42,934 nt of DNA from Intrasporangium sp. (GTDB taxonomy: Bacteria > Actinomycetota > Actinomycetes > Actinomycetales > Dermatophilaceae), in contig NZ_JAKDLO010000013.1 in the NCBI RefSeq assembly GCF_030452765.1, forward strand, positions 1-42,934, in the 5' to 3' direction. The position numbers were made by a program, and so were the translations under genes. Shown one piece after another: positions 7,567 to 16,414 of this stretch; position 1 is the first letter of the stretch; the number at the start of each line of letters is the position of its first letter. The notes beneath the pieces are model-generated. The model worked only from the letters and a program-made list of their open reading frames with translations. It was not told the DNA's origin and ran no database searches.

Positions 7567-7589
7567 GGCTCGGCCGAGTTGGCCGAGCC
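7567..7589 (+). terminator. Terminator hairpin upstream of leuB
   Basis: A perfect 9-bp stem, 7567-7575 (GGCTCGGCC) with 7581-7589 and a GAGTT loop, followed by CTTCGTCGTT. It ends the leader/small-ORF transcript, either always or conditionally. Confidence 0.65.
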
Positions 7590-7639
7590 CTTCGTCGTTC
7601 GCCGACTGAGATAGCAGTTCCACATCACAAGACGAGCCC

Positions 7640-7645
7640 TAGGCT
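7640..7645 (+). promoter_or_regulatory. Leaderless leuB promoter, -10 TAGGCT
   Basis: TAGGCT is followed by GTGCGC and the ATG at 7652, so the leuB mRNA would begin at the ATG. leuB can then be transcribed independently of the leader locus upstream. Confidence 0.55.
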
Positions 7646-7651
7646 GTGCGC

Positions 7652-8716
7652 ATGGCAGCCACAGACCGCACCGACTCGTTGTCCATCGCCGTCATCGGAG
7701 GTGACGGGATCGGGCCCGAGGTCGTCGCCGAGGGCCTGAAGGTCCTTGACGCGGTAACCGGGTCGGGTGGTCCCAAGGTCACCACGACCGAGTACGACCT
7801 CGGAGCCCAGCGGTGGCACCGGACCGGCGAGACGCTGCCCGACGGCATCGTCGACGAGCTGCGCCGGCACGACGCGATCCTGCTCGGTGCCATCGGTGAC
7901 CCGAGCGTGCCTTCCGGTGTCCTCGAGCGGGGCATCCTCCTGCCGCTGCGCTTCACCCTCGACCACTACGTCAACCTCCGCCCCGCCCGGCTCTACCCCG
8001 GCGTGGGGAGCCCCCTCGACGTCGAGCGCGTGGCGCCGGACGGGATCGACTTCGTCGTCGTGCGAGAGGGTACCGAGGGCCCGTACGTCGGCAACGGTGG
8101 TGCCCTACGAGCCGGCACACCTGCCGAGGTCGCGACCGAAGTCAGCGTCAACACGCGGTATGGCGTCGAGCGGGTCGTGCGGGACGCGTTCGCCCGCGCC
8201 CAGGCTCGTCCCCGCAAGCACCTGACCCTCGTGCACAAGCACAACGTCCTGACGTACGCGGGTCACCTCTGGCGACGCACGGTCGAGCAGGTCGGCACGG
8301 AGTTCACCGACGTGCAGACCGCCTACCTGCATGTCGACGCGGCGACGATCTTCCTCGCGACCGACCCGGGTCGCTTCGACGTCATCGTGACCGACAACCT
8401 GTTCGGCGACATCATCACCGACCTCGCAGCGGCCATCACGGGTGGCATCGGCCTGGCCGCCTCGGGCAACATCAACCCACTCCGGACGAGCCCGAGCATG
8501 TTCGAACCGGTCCACGGCTCGGCTCCCGACATCGCGGGCCAGGGCAAGGCCGACCCCACTGCCGCGATCCTGTCGGCAGGTATGCTGCTCGCCCACCTCG
8601 GGCACGACGCGCACGCTGCGCGGATCGAGGCGGCCGTCACAGCCGATCTCGCCGGGCGCGGCGACGCCGCTCGCACGACGAGCCAGATCGGCGACGCCAT
8701 CGCGTCGCGACTCTGA
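7652..8716 (+). CDS. leuB: 3-isopropylmalate dehydrogenase
   Basis: Third enzyme of leucine synthesis: oxidises 3-isopropylmalate with NAD+, with decarboxylation to 2-oxoisocaproate. The product of about 354 residues has the family landmarks: [13 protein letters not shown] at the N-terminus, [15 protein letters not shown] (substrate loop), the Lys/Tyr region ([15 protein letters not shown]), the Asp-rich metal site ([15 protein letters not shown]), and the NAD-selecting [19 protein letters not shown]. The ATG at 7652 is preferred over the GTG at 7646 because TAGGCT ends 6 nt before it. Substrates come from leuC/leuD about 24 kb away; leuA is not in the window. Confidence 0.97.
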   Translation: MAATDRTDSLSIAVIGGDGIGPEVVAEGLKVLDAVTGSGGPKVTTTEYDLGAQRWHRTGETLPDGIVDELRRHDAILLGAIGDPSVPSGVLERGILLPLRFTLDHYVNLRPARLYPGVGSPLDVERVAPDGIDFVVVREGTEGPYVGNGGALRAGTPAEVATEVSVNTRYGVERVVRDAFARAQARPRKHLTLVHKHNVLTYAGHLWRRTVEQVGTEFTDVQTAYLHVDAATIFLATDPGRFDVIVTDNLFGDIITDLAAAITGGIGLAASGNINPLRTSPSMFEPVHGSAPDIAGQGKADPTAAILSAGMLLAHLGHDAHAARIEAAVTADLAGRGDAARTTSQIGDAIASRL

Positions 8717-8804
8717 CCGACGGCCCCGGCGGGCGCCGGTCCCAACCTGAACTGGAGCGGGACGAGCGCCCGTCCGAGCCTGCCTGAGCCGAAGCCCGGA
8801 CCTT

Positions 8805-10196
8805 TCAGTCCTCGAGCGCCTCGACCTCGCCGCGCACCTCGGCAATCTCCTCCTCGTCCATCGTGATGGTGAGCGGACGACGCAGGAACCGAGTGATCAC
8901 CAGCAAGGTGGCGAACCCGATGCCGAACCAGACCAGGCCGTAGTGCAGCGAGTCCGGCGACAGGTTGACCCACAGCACGACGGTGGCCGCGACGCCGAGC
9001 ATCGGCAGCACGATGTTCGTGAAGACCTGTCCCATCGAGCTGACCAGCCGCTTCCGGTACGCGAAGTACACGACGACGGTGAGGTTGACGAAGGTGAACG
9101 CGACCAACGCCCCGAAGTTGATCATCGCGGCGATGAAGTCGAGGTTGAACGGGATGGCCAGCAAGGAGACCGCCCCCACGAAGACGACCGACTTGGCGGG
9201 CGTGCGCCAGGTCGGGTGAATGAAGGCGAACTGGCGTGAGAGCGGTCCCTTCCCGTTGCGGCCCATGACGAAGAGCAGGCGCGAGACCGAGGCGTGTGAG
9301 GCGAGACTCGAGGCCACGGTCGCCGCGAAGGCGGCGGAGGTCAGCAGGATCTTGAACAGGTCCCCGCCCACCTTGAAGGCGATCTCCGGCAGGGCGCTGT
9401 TCTGCAGGGCATCCTCGCTGAAGCCACTCATCGTGGGGAACAGCGACTGGGTGAACCACGCGGCGACGAAGAAGATGCTGCCGCCGATCACCAGGGCGAG
9501 AACGATCGCCTTCGGCACCGTGTTGGGGCTCTTGGCCTCCTCGGTGTACATCGTGATCGCATCGAACCCGATGAAGGAGAAGCACACGATCGTCGCGCCG
9601 GTGATGACCAGCCCGAGATGCACCCCCTCGTGCCAGAAGGGATCAGTTGAGAAGAGAGTGCCGTTGCCCCCGCCGCTCGTCAGCGCGCGGCCGGCGAGGA
9701 AGAGGAAGACCACGATCAGGACCACCTCGAAGACCACGAGCAGGCCGTTCACTCTCGAGGTGTTCGTCATGCTGAGCAGGCACATGGTGGTGATCCCGAA
9801 GACATAGACCACGACCCAGAGCCACTCGGGCACATCCGGGAAGAAGGCGTTCATGTAGCTGCGGATGATCAGGGCGTTGACCAGGGGGAGCAAGAGGTAG
9901 TCCAGCAGGGAGGACCAGCCGATCAGGAACCCAAGGTTCGGGCTCATGGTCTCCGAGGTGTAGGTGTAGGCGGACCCGGCCGACGGGAAGATCCGGGTCA
10001 TCCGGCCATAGCTGATCGCGGTGAACATCATCGCCACCAGAGCGAGGACGTACGCCGTGGGCACGACGCCGCCTGTCTCGTCGGACACGATGCCGAACGT
10101 GTCGAAGATGACGGTCGGGGTCATGTACCCCAGACCGAGCCCGACGATCGCCCACAGGCCGAGCGACCTCGACAGGCGGTTCGTACTCTGCGCCAT
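8805..10196 (-). CDS. APC-superfamily amino acid/polyamine permease
   Basis: A 463-residue integral membrane protein with about 12 predicted helices and the APC signature near the N-terminus (GLWAIVGLGLGYMTPTVIFD), SAGSAYTYTSETM in helix 3, and IGFDAITMYTEEAKSPNTVP in helix 6-loop. The last two resemble putrescine-importer-like (PuuP) and related amino acid/amine permeases. The ATG at 10196 is chosen because AAGAAAGAGG lies just upstream; the longer frame adds a charged stretch before helix 1. It is divergent from the class III aminotransferase and near PuuA- and PuuD-like genes, so it probably imports the amine or amino acid processed by this island. The substrate is inferred. Confidence 0.9.
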   Translation of the reverse strand: MAQSTNRLSRSLGLWAIVGLGLGYMTPTVIFDTFGIVSDETGGVVPTAYVLALVAMMFTAISYGRMTRIFPSAGSAYTYTSETMSPNLGFLIGWSSLLDYLLLPLVNALIIRSYMNAFFPDVPEWLWVVVYVFGITTMCLLSMTNTSRVNGLLVVFEVVLIVVFLFLAGRALTSGGGNGTLFSTDPFWHEGVHLGLVITGATIVCFSFIGFDAITMYTEEAKSPNTVPKAIVLALVIGGSIFFVAAWFTQSLFPTMSGFSEDALQNSALPEIAFKVGGDLFKILLTSAAFAATVASSLASHASVSRLLFVMGRNGKGPLSRQFAFIHPTWRTPAKSVVFVGAVSLLAIPFNLDFIAAMINFGALVAFTFVNLTVVVYFAYRKRLVSSMGQVFTNIVLPMLGVAATVVLWVNLSPDSLHYGLVWFGIGFATLLVITRFLRRPLTITMDEEEIAEVRGEVEALED

Positions 10197-10427
10197 TGCT
10201 GCCTCTTTCTTGGGATCGCCCCCGGTTCGCCGGTGCACCACGGGCTGCGACCTCTCGCCTGGGATCGACGGCCGCGGTGGTGCCTGAAGGGAGACTAGTC
10301 ACTTTCATGCGGAATCGGAAGTACTGTAGATAAAAAAGTATTGGATCTGTTGCCGGCAGGCTTGCAAAGTTCGTGATCCATCAGTCACTATGGGTGGTAT
10401 CCAGCAACAGAGAGCATGGAGCACCAG
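10197..10427. promoter_or_regulatory. AT-rich divergent promoter region, permease/aminotransferase
   Basis: Positions about 10,310-10,350 are markedly A+T-rich for this genome (GTAGATAAAAAAGTATTGG), unlike any other intergenic stretch here. Short complementary words occur at 10,349-10,355 (CTGTTGC) and 10,404-10,410 (GCAACAG). The region must carry two divergent promoters and is the best place for an operator, but no regulator gene lies next to it. Confidence 0.4.
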
Positions 10428-11858
10428 ATGACTTCTTCAACCAGCGATACCGCTTCTGTCCTGCGGACCGCGGCTGGCACGGATGTGTCGGCGGCGGCCC
10501 GCGACCACCTGTGGATGCACTTCACGCGCCACTCGGTCTTCGAGCCCGTCGAGTCCGGGGGGTTGGGCCAGCAGGTGCCGATCATCACCCGGGGTGAGGG
10601 CTACCGGATCTGGGACGAGGCCGGCAACGAGTACCTCGACGGGCTGGCCGGCCTGTTCGTCGTGCAGGTCGGGCACGGTCGCGACGAGGTGGCCGACGCG
10701 ATGGCCCGGCAGGCAAAGCAGCTGCCGTACTTCCCGTTGTGGTCGTACGCCAACCCGCCGGCGGCCGACCTGGCCGAGCGGCTCGCCGGATACGCCCCGG
10801 GCGACCTGAACCGGGTCTTCTTCACCACCGGGGGTGGCGAAGCGGTCGAGAGCGCCTGGAAGCTGGCGAAGCAGTACTTCAAGCTGGTCGGCAAGCCGAC
10901 CAAGCACAAGGTCATCTCGCGCGCTGTCGCGTACCACGGCACGCCGCAGGGGGCACTTAGCATCACCGGGATCCCGGCGGCCAAGGAGATGTTCGAGCCG
11001 TTGGTGCCGGGCACCTTCAAGGTGCCCAACACGAACCTGTACCGGGCCCCGGAGCACCTTCGCGACGACGAGAAGGCGTTCGGGCGCTGGGCAGCGGACC
11101 GGATCGCCGAGGCGATCGAGTTCGAGGGGCCGGACACGGTCGCGGCGGTCTTCCTCGAGCCGGTGCAGAACTCCGGTGGGTGCTTCCCGCCGCCGCCGGG
11201 CTACTTCGAGCGGGTCCGCGAGATCTGCGACGAGTACGACGTCCTGCTGGTCTCCGACGAGGTGATCTGCGCGTTCGGGCGGGTGGGGTCGATGTTCGCG
11301 TGTGACGACTTCGGGTACGTCCCGGACATCATCACCTGCGCCAAGGGCATGACCAGCGGGTACGCGCCGATCGGGGCGATGATCGCCAGCGACCGGCTCT
11401 TCGAGCCGTTCCGCAAGGGCACGACGACGTTCATGCACGGGTACACCTTCGGTGGGCACCCGGTCTCGGCCGCTGCCGCGTTGGCCAACCTGGACATCTT
11501 CGAGCGAGAGAAGCTCAACGACCGGGTCCACCAGAACGCGCCCGCGTTCCGGGCGACGCTCGAGAAGCTGCTGGACCTGCCGCTGGTCGGTGACGTGCGC
11601 GGGGCCGGCTACTTCTACGGGATCGAGCTGGTCAAGGACAAGACGACCCGTGAGACCTTCGACGACGCCGAGGCCGAACGCCTACTGCGCGGCTTCCTGT
11701 CCAAGGCGCTGTTCGATGCCGGCATCTACTGCCGAGCCGACGACCGCGGCGACCCGGTCATCCAGCTCGCGCCGCCGCTGATCATCGGCCAGGAACAGTT
11801 CGACGACATCGAGTCCCGGCTCCGGTCCGTCCTGACCGAGGCCGAGAACCACCTCTGA
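10428..11858 (+). CDS. Class III PLP aminotransferase (omega/amine:pyruvate type)
   Basis: A 476-residue fold-type I PLP enzyme. Landmarks: WDEAGNEYLDGLAGLFVVQV (substrate region), VFFTTGGGEAVESAWKLAKQ (cofactor phosphate region), VSDEVICAFGRVG with the conserved Asp near 277, and TCAKGMTSGYAPIGA with the PLP Lys near 306. Such enzymes move an amino group from omega-amines (putrescine, 4-aminobutyrate, beta-alanine) to pyruvate or 2-oxoglutarate. The neighbours make an amine catabolic role likely. The ATG at 10428 is preferred over 10416 because GGAG lies 6 nt before it. A strong terminator follows. Confidence 0.92.
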   Translation: MTSSTSDTASVLRTAAGTDVSAAARDHLWMHFTRHSVFEPVESGGLGQQVPIITRGEGYRIWDEAGNEYLDGLAGLFVVQVGHGRDEVADAMARQAKQLPYFPLWSYANPPAADLAERLAGYAPGDLNRVFFTTGGGEAVESAWKLAKQYFKLVGKPTKHKVISRAVAYHGTPQGALSITGIPAAKEMFEPLVPGTFKVPNTNLYRAPEHLRDDEKAFGRWAADRIAEAIEFEGPDTVAAVFLEPVQNSGGCFPPPPGYFERVREICDEYDVLLVSDEVICAFGRVGSMFACDDFGYVPDIITCAKGMTSGYAPIGAMIASDRLFEPFRKGTTTFMHGYTFGGHPVSAAAALANLDIFEREKLNDRVHQNAPAFRATLEKLLDLPLVGDVRGAGYFYGIELVKDKTTRETFDDAEAERLLRGFLSKALFDAGIYCRADDRGDPVIQLAPPLIIGQEQFDDIESRLRSVLTEAENHL

Positions 11859-11875
11859 GCTGATCGACCCCAAGC

Positions 11876-11922
11876 AAACCCCCGGCCGGGATCCCGCACC
11901 GCGAGATCTCGACCGGGGGTTT
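11876..11922. terminator. Terminator, aminotransferase / ATP-grasp convergent
   Basis: Arms 11876-11885 (AAACCCCCGG) and 11913-11922 (CCGGGGGTTT) are exact complements with a loop of 27 nt. The A-run and T-run flanks make it suitable for both converging genes. Confidence 0.8.
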
Positions 11923-11942
11923 CGCGCTGCTTGACGTAGGCG

Positions 11943-13466
11943 CTACTTGACGTACGACAGTGGCAGCACCGATGGGGGCTCGGGCACGGCCTCAGCCTGG
12001 TACTGCTGACGGATGCCGTCGATGTACCGGCGGGACCGGGGAGTCAGCTCGGCCCCTTCGGCGTAGCTCTGCATGCGGCCCTTGGTGACGAGGACGCCGA
12101 GGTCGGCGCCCTTGAACTGGTAGTCACCTGCGGCGTACACGCGCAGGAAGAAGCACTCGTCGGCATCGGTGAGCTCATGCCAGTCGTTGCTCACGTGACG
12201 GAACGCCAGCGACCCGTCGTCGTGCAGCTGCCAGATGCCGGTGCGCGGGGCGGCCAGCAGTCGTTCGACGCGGTCATCGGTGAACTTGATGATCAGCTGC
12301 GACCAGACGTCGACGGCCGCCAGGTCACGCCACCTCTCGTTGATCTCCTTCACATCGAGGTCGTAGTCGACGTCCATGTACTCCAGCAGGTGGAAGAGGA
12401 ACAGGGGGATGTCCGCGTAGGCGCCGGCGGTCACGTTGGTCATCGACGAAGCGCCGGAGATGCGGGGGTTGAGCTCGCCCAGGTAGACCTCGTCGGTGTC
12501 TACGTCCACGAGGACATCGACCTCGAAGAACCCCTTGTACCCTTCCTGGCGCAGCCGGTCACCGAGCCTGCGGACGTGCTCGATGGCTGTCGCACGATGT
12601 GCCTCGGTCAGCGCCTCGGGATAGAGGTCGTTGCCGCACCAGCCCCCCTTGTACGGGGTGAGCTCCGGGTATCCGGTCAGGTCGGTCATGAAGGGGCCGA
12701 CGACCGTGCCGTGTCGCGTGTTCACCGCCTCGACCGCAGCCGCCCGGTTGTTGATCCGCTTCATGATCTTGAGGTCCTGGCCGACCATGTCCTCGGCGTG
12801 GGCGTCCCAGTCGTCCTCGGACTTGACGAAGAACGTCGTCTTGCCGGAGTCGCCATACGGGGTCTGCACGACCAGGTCTGTGCCGAGCCCGGCGTCCTCG
12901 GCCTGGCTGCGAAGCTGCTCCCAGCTGTCTGCCTGCCCCAGGATGTTGGGCACCGACGGCGCACCGGCCTCGTTGCCGAGCTTCGTCGTCACGATCTTGG
13001 AGTCCAGATGGCGACGCAGGCTGTCCGGCGGGAGGATGAGCTCGTAGCCGAGCTCCTCGCAGATGCGCTCGGTCTCCTCGTCGAGGAAGACGAGCGCCAC
13101 CTTGGGTGTGCGTCCGTGCCGGGTCATGTACGCATGGCACTCGGGGTCGCGCAGCAGGTAGTTGTTGATCTCCTCGACGCTCTGGAACTCGACGTAGGGC
13201 CGGTGCGAGGGGGCGAAGACCCGCGGGTGTGCGCCCTCCCACGAGTCGTAGTAGACGACGTACTCGAAGTTGCGCACCCATCGGTCGATCCCCAGCAGGT
13301 TGAACGCGGTCGGCCCGACGAAGAAGACCGGCTCGGTGTTGGTGCGGAAGAAGGAGCGGATCTCGGAGATGCCGCGCAGGTGACGTCGTGGTGTGTCGGG
13401 ACCGGTGGCATCGGGTGGGCCCTGTGCCGACTCGACCTGAGTGGCCTGTTCGAGGTTGCTGTTCAT
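11943..13466 (-). CDS. ATP-grasp family protein (biotin carboxylase-like), substrate unknown
   Basis: A 507-residue cytoplasmic protein. The N-terminal about 130 residues form a Rossmann-like pre-ATP-grasp domain (PVFFVGPTAFNLLGIDRW … KVALVFLDEETERICEELG). The ATP-grasp core follows: HLDSKIVTTKLGNEAGAPSV, DLVVQTPYGDSGKTTFFV (glycine-rich loop), and GYKGFFEVDVLVDVDTDEVY … LGELNPRISGASSMTN with the metal-binding Glu/Asn. Such enzymes join a carboxylate to an amine, thiol or carbon via an acyl phosphate. No biotin or carboxyltransferase partner is nearby, so a ligase is likelier than a carboxylase. The ATG at 13466 starts just before the fold. A TACACT box at 13550-13555 resembles that of the adjacent NylB-like gene. 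The 293-bp gap 13467-13759 holds that box and nothing else I recognise. Confidence 0.85.
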   Translation of the reverse strand: MNSNLEQATQVESAQGPPDATGPDTPRRHLRGISEIRSFFRTNTEPVFFVGPTAFNLLGIDRWVRNFEYVVYYDSWEGAHPRVFAPSHRPYVEFQSVEEINNYLLRDPECHAYMTRHGRTPKVALVFLDEETERICEELGYELILPPDSLRRHLDSKIVTTKLGNEAGAPSVPNILGQADSWEQLRSQAEDAGLGTDLVVQTPYGDSGKTTFFVKSEDDWDAHAEDMVGQDLKIMKRINNRAAAVEAVNTRHGTVVGPFMTDLTGYPELTPYKGGWCGNDLYPEALTEAHRATAIEHVRRLGDRLRQEGYKGFFEVDVLVDVDTDEVYLGELNPRISGASSMTNVTAGAYADIPLFLFHLLEYMDVDYDLDVKEINERWRDLAAVDVWSQLIIKFTDDRVERLLAAPRTGIWQLHDDGSLAFRHVSNDWHELTDADECFFLRVYAAGDYQFKGADLGVLVTKGRMQSYAEGAELTPRSRRYIDGIRQQYQAEAVPEPPSVLPLSYVK

Positions 13467-13549
13467 GGCACCGTCCTGGCTGTCGCTCGTGGGATGAGCC
13501 GCTCGCTGCAGGGACGAGACGCCCGTCCCGAAGCAGTGACCGGTCAGGA

Positions 13550-13555
13550 AGTGTA
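13550..13555 (-). promoter_or_regulatory. Putative -10 (GATACACT) of the ATP-grasp gene
   Basis: The minus strand reads GCGATACACTTCC, predicting a 5' UTR of about 75 nt. The NylB-like gene has GGATACACTGCC, so the two share an extended GATACACT box. Confidence 0.4.
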
Positions 13556-13759
13556 TCGCCCTCAACGGCGGGGCGCAGCACGCGCAGAGGACGGCCGTCA
13601 AACCGGGGCGCCCGGGCCCGCGCAGCCGCTGCCGCAGGCCGGCCCCCGCCTGCAGGGCGTCGCGGACCAGGCCTGACAGACGCTCGGCAGGGCCCGGCTG
13701 GACACGTCGCAGGACATCGGTGGGCAAGGGTGACATCGGAGCCAGGTGGTCGCTGTGGT

Positions 13760-15046
13760 CTAGTTCCGGCCGAGCTCGGAGCCGGGGTTCTTCGGATGCA
13801 CGGCGGCCCCGGTGGCACCGGGTCGCGGAGCCTCACCCGCCAGCCCACTCAGGTGTCGCCCGAGAGCCGTGAAGGCCCGGATGGTGTCGATGAGGAAGGC
13901 AGGGTTCTGAGGGTCCGGCCAGGTGGAGTACTTGACCGCCACCGTCGCGGTCTCGCGGTCGACCAGCACCATCTGCCCGTGGATGCCAAGGCACAGCTGC
14001 ACCGTGCCGGACGGCCCGGGAATGAACCAGAACTGGTTGCGGTACCAGCCACCGGGCAGGAACGGCTCGTTCTCGGAGGCGGCGAACGCGGCTCGGATGT
14101 CCGGGTCCAGGGACCGGGCCGACCGCAGCCAGCCCGCCGGCACGACGGACCGGTCGCCGCATCGTCCGTCGTCGAGCAGGAGCTGGCCGAACCGGGCCAG
14201 GTCACGCAGGACTGCGGACACGCCTCCGTCGTGGATCGCCGTGCCGACGCAGTCGCAGGTCACATCGGCGTCCCACTCGGCACCCATCGGCGTCCAGAGG
14301 TACCTCGCGATGAGGTTGGCCATCCGGTCCCCCGCCGCGCGCTCGCACACCCAGCCGAGCACGTCTGTGTCAGCGGATCGGTAGGTGAAGTCGCCGCCGT
14401 GCGGGCCCTCGGAATCCAGAGTCCTCAGGTAGGCGTAGGCACCGAGTGGCGGTTCGTCGAGCCCAGGGCGCCAGCCCATGTGGCGCTCCATGACCCGGAC
14501 CTCGGCCTTGGGGTCCTTGTAGGTCTCGCTGAACTTGGCGCCGGTCCGCATGTCGAGCAGGTCGCGCACGCGGGCACCGCTGTACCCGGATCCGGCGATC
14601 TCCGGGACGTAGTCGTCCACGGTCTTCTCGACCTCGAGGTGCCCGTCCTGCACAAGGTTGCCGGTCACACAGCCGACCAGGGACTTGGACACGGACATCA
14701 GCAGGTGGGCGGTGTCCGCCCGCATGATCCCCTGGTACTGCTCCATGACCACGCGGCCGTCGTGCACGACCAGCACCGCGTCGGTGAAGGTGTCGGCGAG
14801 AACCTCCCCGACCGTACCGGTGCCCTTCTCGAGCCGCTGCACCTTGACGGCCTCGAGCTCGGCGCTGCGGTCGGTGACGACCCACGCGTCTCCGGGCACG
14901 GGACCGCGGGGGATGCGCTGCGTCGGAATCACCTCACGCAGGTGCAGGAAGGACCATCGATTGTACGGTGCATCCTGCCAGTTCTTCACTGTCACAACGG
15001 AATCCGAGGCTGGTGGAAATCCGTGCATGAGCTCCTGGGCAGACAT
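13760..15046 (-). CDS. Serine hydrolase, NylB/class C beta-lactamase-like
   Basis: A 428-residue penicillin-recognising-fold hydrolase closest in layout to 6-aminohexanoate-dimer hydrolase (NylB). From the start used here the catalytic SxxK is S118-V-S-K121 and the Tyr motif is Y222-R-S224, nearly the NylB spacing (Ser112, Lys115, Tyr215); a third motif appears as GIHGQM near residue 345. NylB-type enzymes cleave linear amide bonds. No signal peptide is visible, so it should act in the cytoplasm. ATG 15046 is preferred over the longer GTG 15097 because TACACT ends 7 nt before it (leaderless). It sits upstream of and parallel to the ATP-grasp gene. A ligase beside an amidase suggests making and breaking the same kind of amide (inference). 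Confidence 0.85.
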   Translation of the reverse strand: MSAQELMHGFPPASDSVVTVKNWQDAPYNRWSFLHLREVIPTQRIPRGPVPGDAWVVTDRSAELEAVKVQRLEKGTGTVGEVLADTFTDAVLVVHDGRVVMEQYQGIMRADTAHLLMSVSKSLVGCVTGNLVQDGHLEVEKTVDDYVPEIAGSGYSGARVRDLLDMRTGAKFSETYKDPKAEVRVMERHMGWRPGLDEPPLGAYAYLRTLDSEGPHGGDFTYRSADTDVLGWVCERAAGDRMANLIARYLWTPMGAEWDADVTCDCVGTAIHDGGVSAVLRDLARFGQLLLDDGRCGDRSVVPAGWLRSARSLDPDIRAAFAASENEPFLPGGWYRNQFWFIPGPSGTVQLCLGIHGQMVLVDRETATVAVKYSTWPDPQNPAFLIDTIRAFTALGRHLSGLAGEAPRPGATGAAVHPKNPGSELGRN

Positions 15047-15053
15047 ACGGGGC

Positions 15054-15059
15054 AGTGTA
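15054..15059 (-). promoter_or_regulatory. Leaderless -10 (TACACT) of the NylB-like gene
   Basis: TACACT on the minus strand, then 7 nt, then ATG (15046). It shares the GATACACT core with the ATP-grasp gene's promoter. Confidence 0.5.
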
Positions 15060-15209
15060 TCCCTCGCAGTGTCGAGCGTCCGGGGATCGTCCGACACGGC
15101 CGATGCCGCGGGTGGCGCCTCTGGCCTGCCGGCACAACCGGCCGGACCGCCGCCCTCGACGGCCCTTGACGGGTGGCCCCCGGCTTCGCGGCACGTCGCA
15201 ACGGGGCGA

Positions 15210-15215
15210 TAGCCT
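15210..15215 (+). promoter_or_regulatory. Putative ilvE -10 box (TAGCCT)
   Basis: TAGCCT lies 35 nt before the ilvE ATG; the short leader then carries a GGAGG ribosome site. Confidence 0.45.
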
Positions 15216-15250
15216 GAGGTCCGATCACTGCCGATCCCTGGAGGCTAGCC

Positions 15251-16372
15251 ATGACGGACACGACGTCCACCCGGTCCGCGCTCACGTTCGAGATCAACCG
15301 CCGACCCGACCCGACCCCTGCGGAGGCGATCGCGAAGGTTCACGAGAACCCTGGGTTCGGCAAGACCTTCACCGACCACATGGCCGTCATCGACTGGACG
15401 TCCGACGGAGGGTGGGCGAACGCGAGGGTGGAGCCCTACGGCCCCTTCCAGCTCGAGCCGGCGGCGGCCGTCCTGCACTACGCGCAGGAGATCTTCGAGG
15501 GGATGAAGGCCTACCGGCACGCCGACGGCACGGTCTGGACCTTCCGCCCCGAGGCCAACGCTGCGCGGTTCGCGAACAGCGCCCGTCGTCTGGCCCTGCC
15601 CGTGCTCGAGGCGGAGGACTTCATCGAGTCCCTTCGCCAGCTCGTGTCGGTCGACAAGGCGTGGGTGCCAGAGCCCGGTGACAGCGGGGAGAAGAGCCTC
15701 TACCTGCGGCCGTTCATGTTCGCCTCCGAGGCCTTCCTCGGGGTACGTCCGGCAGACGGGATCACCTACTGCGTCATCGCGTCCCCGGCCGGTGCCTACT
15801 TCTCCGGTGGGCTCAAGCCGGTGACCCTGTGGCTCTCGACCAACTACGCCCGCGCCGGAGCCGGGGGAACCGGCGCGGCCAAGTGCGGCGGCAACTACGC
15901 GTCCTCGCTCGCCGGCCAGCTCGAGGGCATCGAGCACGGCTGCGACCAGGTCGTCTTCCTCGACTCCTCGACCCATACGGACATCGAGGAGCTGGGCGGG
16001 ATGAACCTGTTCGTCGTCTACAAGGACGGGCGCATCGTCACGCCGGAGCTGACCGGCTCGATCCTCGAGGGGGTCACCCGGCGCTCGATCCTCGCGCTGG
16101 CCGAGGAGGTGGGCCTGATCCCCGAGGAGCGCAGCATCCCGATCCAGGAGTGGAAGGACGGCGCGCAGAGCGGAGAGATCGCCGAGATCTTCGCCTGCGG
16201 CACCGCGGCCGTGATCACGCCGGTGGGCGAGCTGCGGTGGGAGGGCGGTTCGTGCAACCACCGTCGAGACGGCCACGAGGACACCATCGCCCTGAAGCTG
16301 CGCAGCAGGCTGCTCGACATCCAGTACGGCCGGGTCGAGGACACCCGCGGCTGGCTGACCCGGCTCGCCTGA
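15251..16372 (+). CDS. ilvE: Branched-chain amino acid aminotransferase
   Basis: Fold-type IV PLP enzyme of 373 residues that makes valine, leucine and isoleucine from their 2-oxo acids with glutamate as donor. PLP Lys is K211 in TGAAKCGGNYASS; other family features are YAQEIFEGMKAYR (substrate loop), YLRPFMFASE, the 'DSSTHTDIEELGGMNLF' block (normally …EVGTMN), and FACGTAAVITPVG (phosphate loop). GGAGG lies 6 nt before the ATG. It is a long (type II) IlvE, as usual in actinobacteria. It lies at the front of three amine-catabolism-type genes on the same strand, 42 bp from the next one, so some read-through is possible. Confidence 0.97.
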   Translation: MTDTTSTRSALTFEINRRPDPTPAEAIAKVHENPGFGKTFTDHMAVIDWTSDGGWANARVEPYGPFQLEPAAAVLHYAQEIFEGMKAYRHADGTVWTFRPEANAARFANSARRLALPVLEAEDFIESLRQLVSVDKAWVPEPGDSGEKSLYLRPFMFASEAFLGVRPADGITYCVIASPAGAYFSGGLKPVTLWLSTNYARAGAGGTGAAKCGGNYASSLAGQLEGIEHGCDQVVFLDSSTHTDIEELGGMNLFVVYKDGRIVTPELTGSILEGVTRRSILALAEEVGLIPEERSIPIQEWKDGAQSGEIAEIFACGTAAVITPVGELRWEGGSCNHRRDGHEDTIALKLRSRLLDIQYGRVEDTRGWLTRLA

Positions 16373-16414
16373 GCACGTCGGCGGGACGAGATTCCTCTCG
16401 CGAACCGGGAGCAC

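Noticed and set aside
11943-13466. Biotin carboxylase of an acyl-CoA carboxylase
   Set aside because: No biotin carrier or carboxyltransferase gene nearby and the N-terminal domain differs from AccC.
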